This document shows positions 6,845 through 6,896 of a stretch of 6,896 nucleotides of DNA, in pieces; position 1 is the first letter of the stretch, and the number at the start of each line of letters is the position of its first letter. Made by a program: the position numbers and the translations under genes. A model generated the notes under the pieces. That model was not told the origin of the DNA, ran no database searches, and worked only from the letters and a program-made list of their open reading frames with translations. The stretch is from JABSOG01 sp041583135 (GTDB lineage: Bacteria; Pseudomonadota; Gammaproteobacteria; Enterobacterales; Alteromonadaceae): assembly GCA_041583135.1 (NCBI GenBank), contig JBFHGJ010000173.1:1-6896 (forward strand), in the 5' to 3' direction.

Positions 6845-6896
6845 TGGATAATGCTATCTCAAACCCAGTGGCGCAGAAAATTGTCAAACAAATCGA
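6844..6896 (+). CDS. Start of the downstream gene, 3'-partial; probably next assembly-line protein
   Basis: An ATG at 6844-6846 shares its A with the TGA stop of the PKS (TGATG), and the frame stays open to the window edge, giving MDNAISNPVAQKIVKQI plus a partial Asp/Glu codon. An alternative start is the GTG at 6841. The overlap is typical of translationally coupled genes in PKS operons. The 17 residues are too few for a family call. PVAQKIVKQI looks helical and could be an N-terminal docking or linker helix of another PKS subunit. Context also suggests that the next protein should supply the ACP missing from the preceding module, but neither point can be seen here. Confidence 0.72.
   Translation, partial: MDNAISNPVAQKIVKQI

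Overview
The window is almost entirely one giant reading frame. It encodes the C-terminal 2,280 or so residues of a modular trans-AT type I polyketide synthase (PKS). The frame is open at the left edge (first full codon at base 2) and ends at TGA 6842-6844. The GTG at base 11 lies inside a ketosynthase (KS) domain and is not a true start. A second gene begins at ATG 6844, overlapping the stop by one base, and runs off the right edge. There is no non-coding stretch of any length, and I see no RNA gene, mobile element or CRISPR array.

Layout (residue 1 = codon at base 11): tail of a KS (to base 97); post-KS flanking/AT-docking region (98-604); dehydratase DH (about 653-1467); ketoreductase KR with its structural half (about 1559-2970); acyl carrier protein ACP (about 3050-3280); Q/A/S/T-rich linker (3281-3511); complete KS (3512-4819); second flanking region (4820-5356); second KR (about 5438-6712); short C-terminal tail (6713-6841). 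No acyltransferase, methyltransferase, enoylreductase or thioesterase lies within the window. The order is therefore [KS]-DH-KR-ACP / KS-KR. The second module has no ACP before the stop codon, so the module must be split across proteins or served in trans.

The main catalytic residues are readable and present: KS Cys1337/His1472/His1519; DH His244/Asp409; ACP Ser1051; KR1 Lys857/Ser881/Tyr894; KR2 Lys2099/Ser2123/Tyr2136. Both KRs carry the Asp that marks B-type reductases. The predicted combined chemistry is malonyl extension, reduction and dehydration by the first module to an enoyl (likely trans) intermediate. The second module then extends once more and reduces to a D-configured beta-hydroxyl, leaving an allylic alcohol segment. 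Extender units would be loaded by a free-standing AT encoded elsewhere.

Organism: base composition looks roughly balanced, and the codon use and Q/K/A-rich linkers suggest a gammaproteobacterium, perhaps a marine one (Shewanella/Alteromonas-like or another moderate-GC lineage). This is a low-confidence impression. The final metabolite cannot be named from this window.
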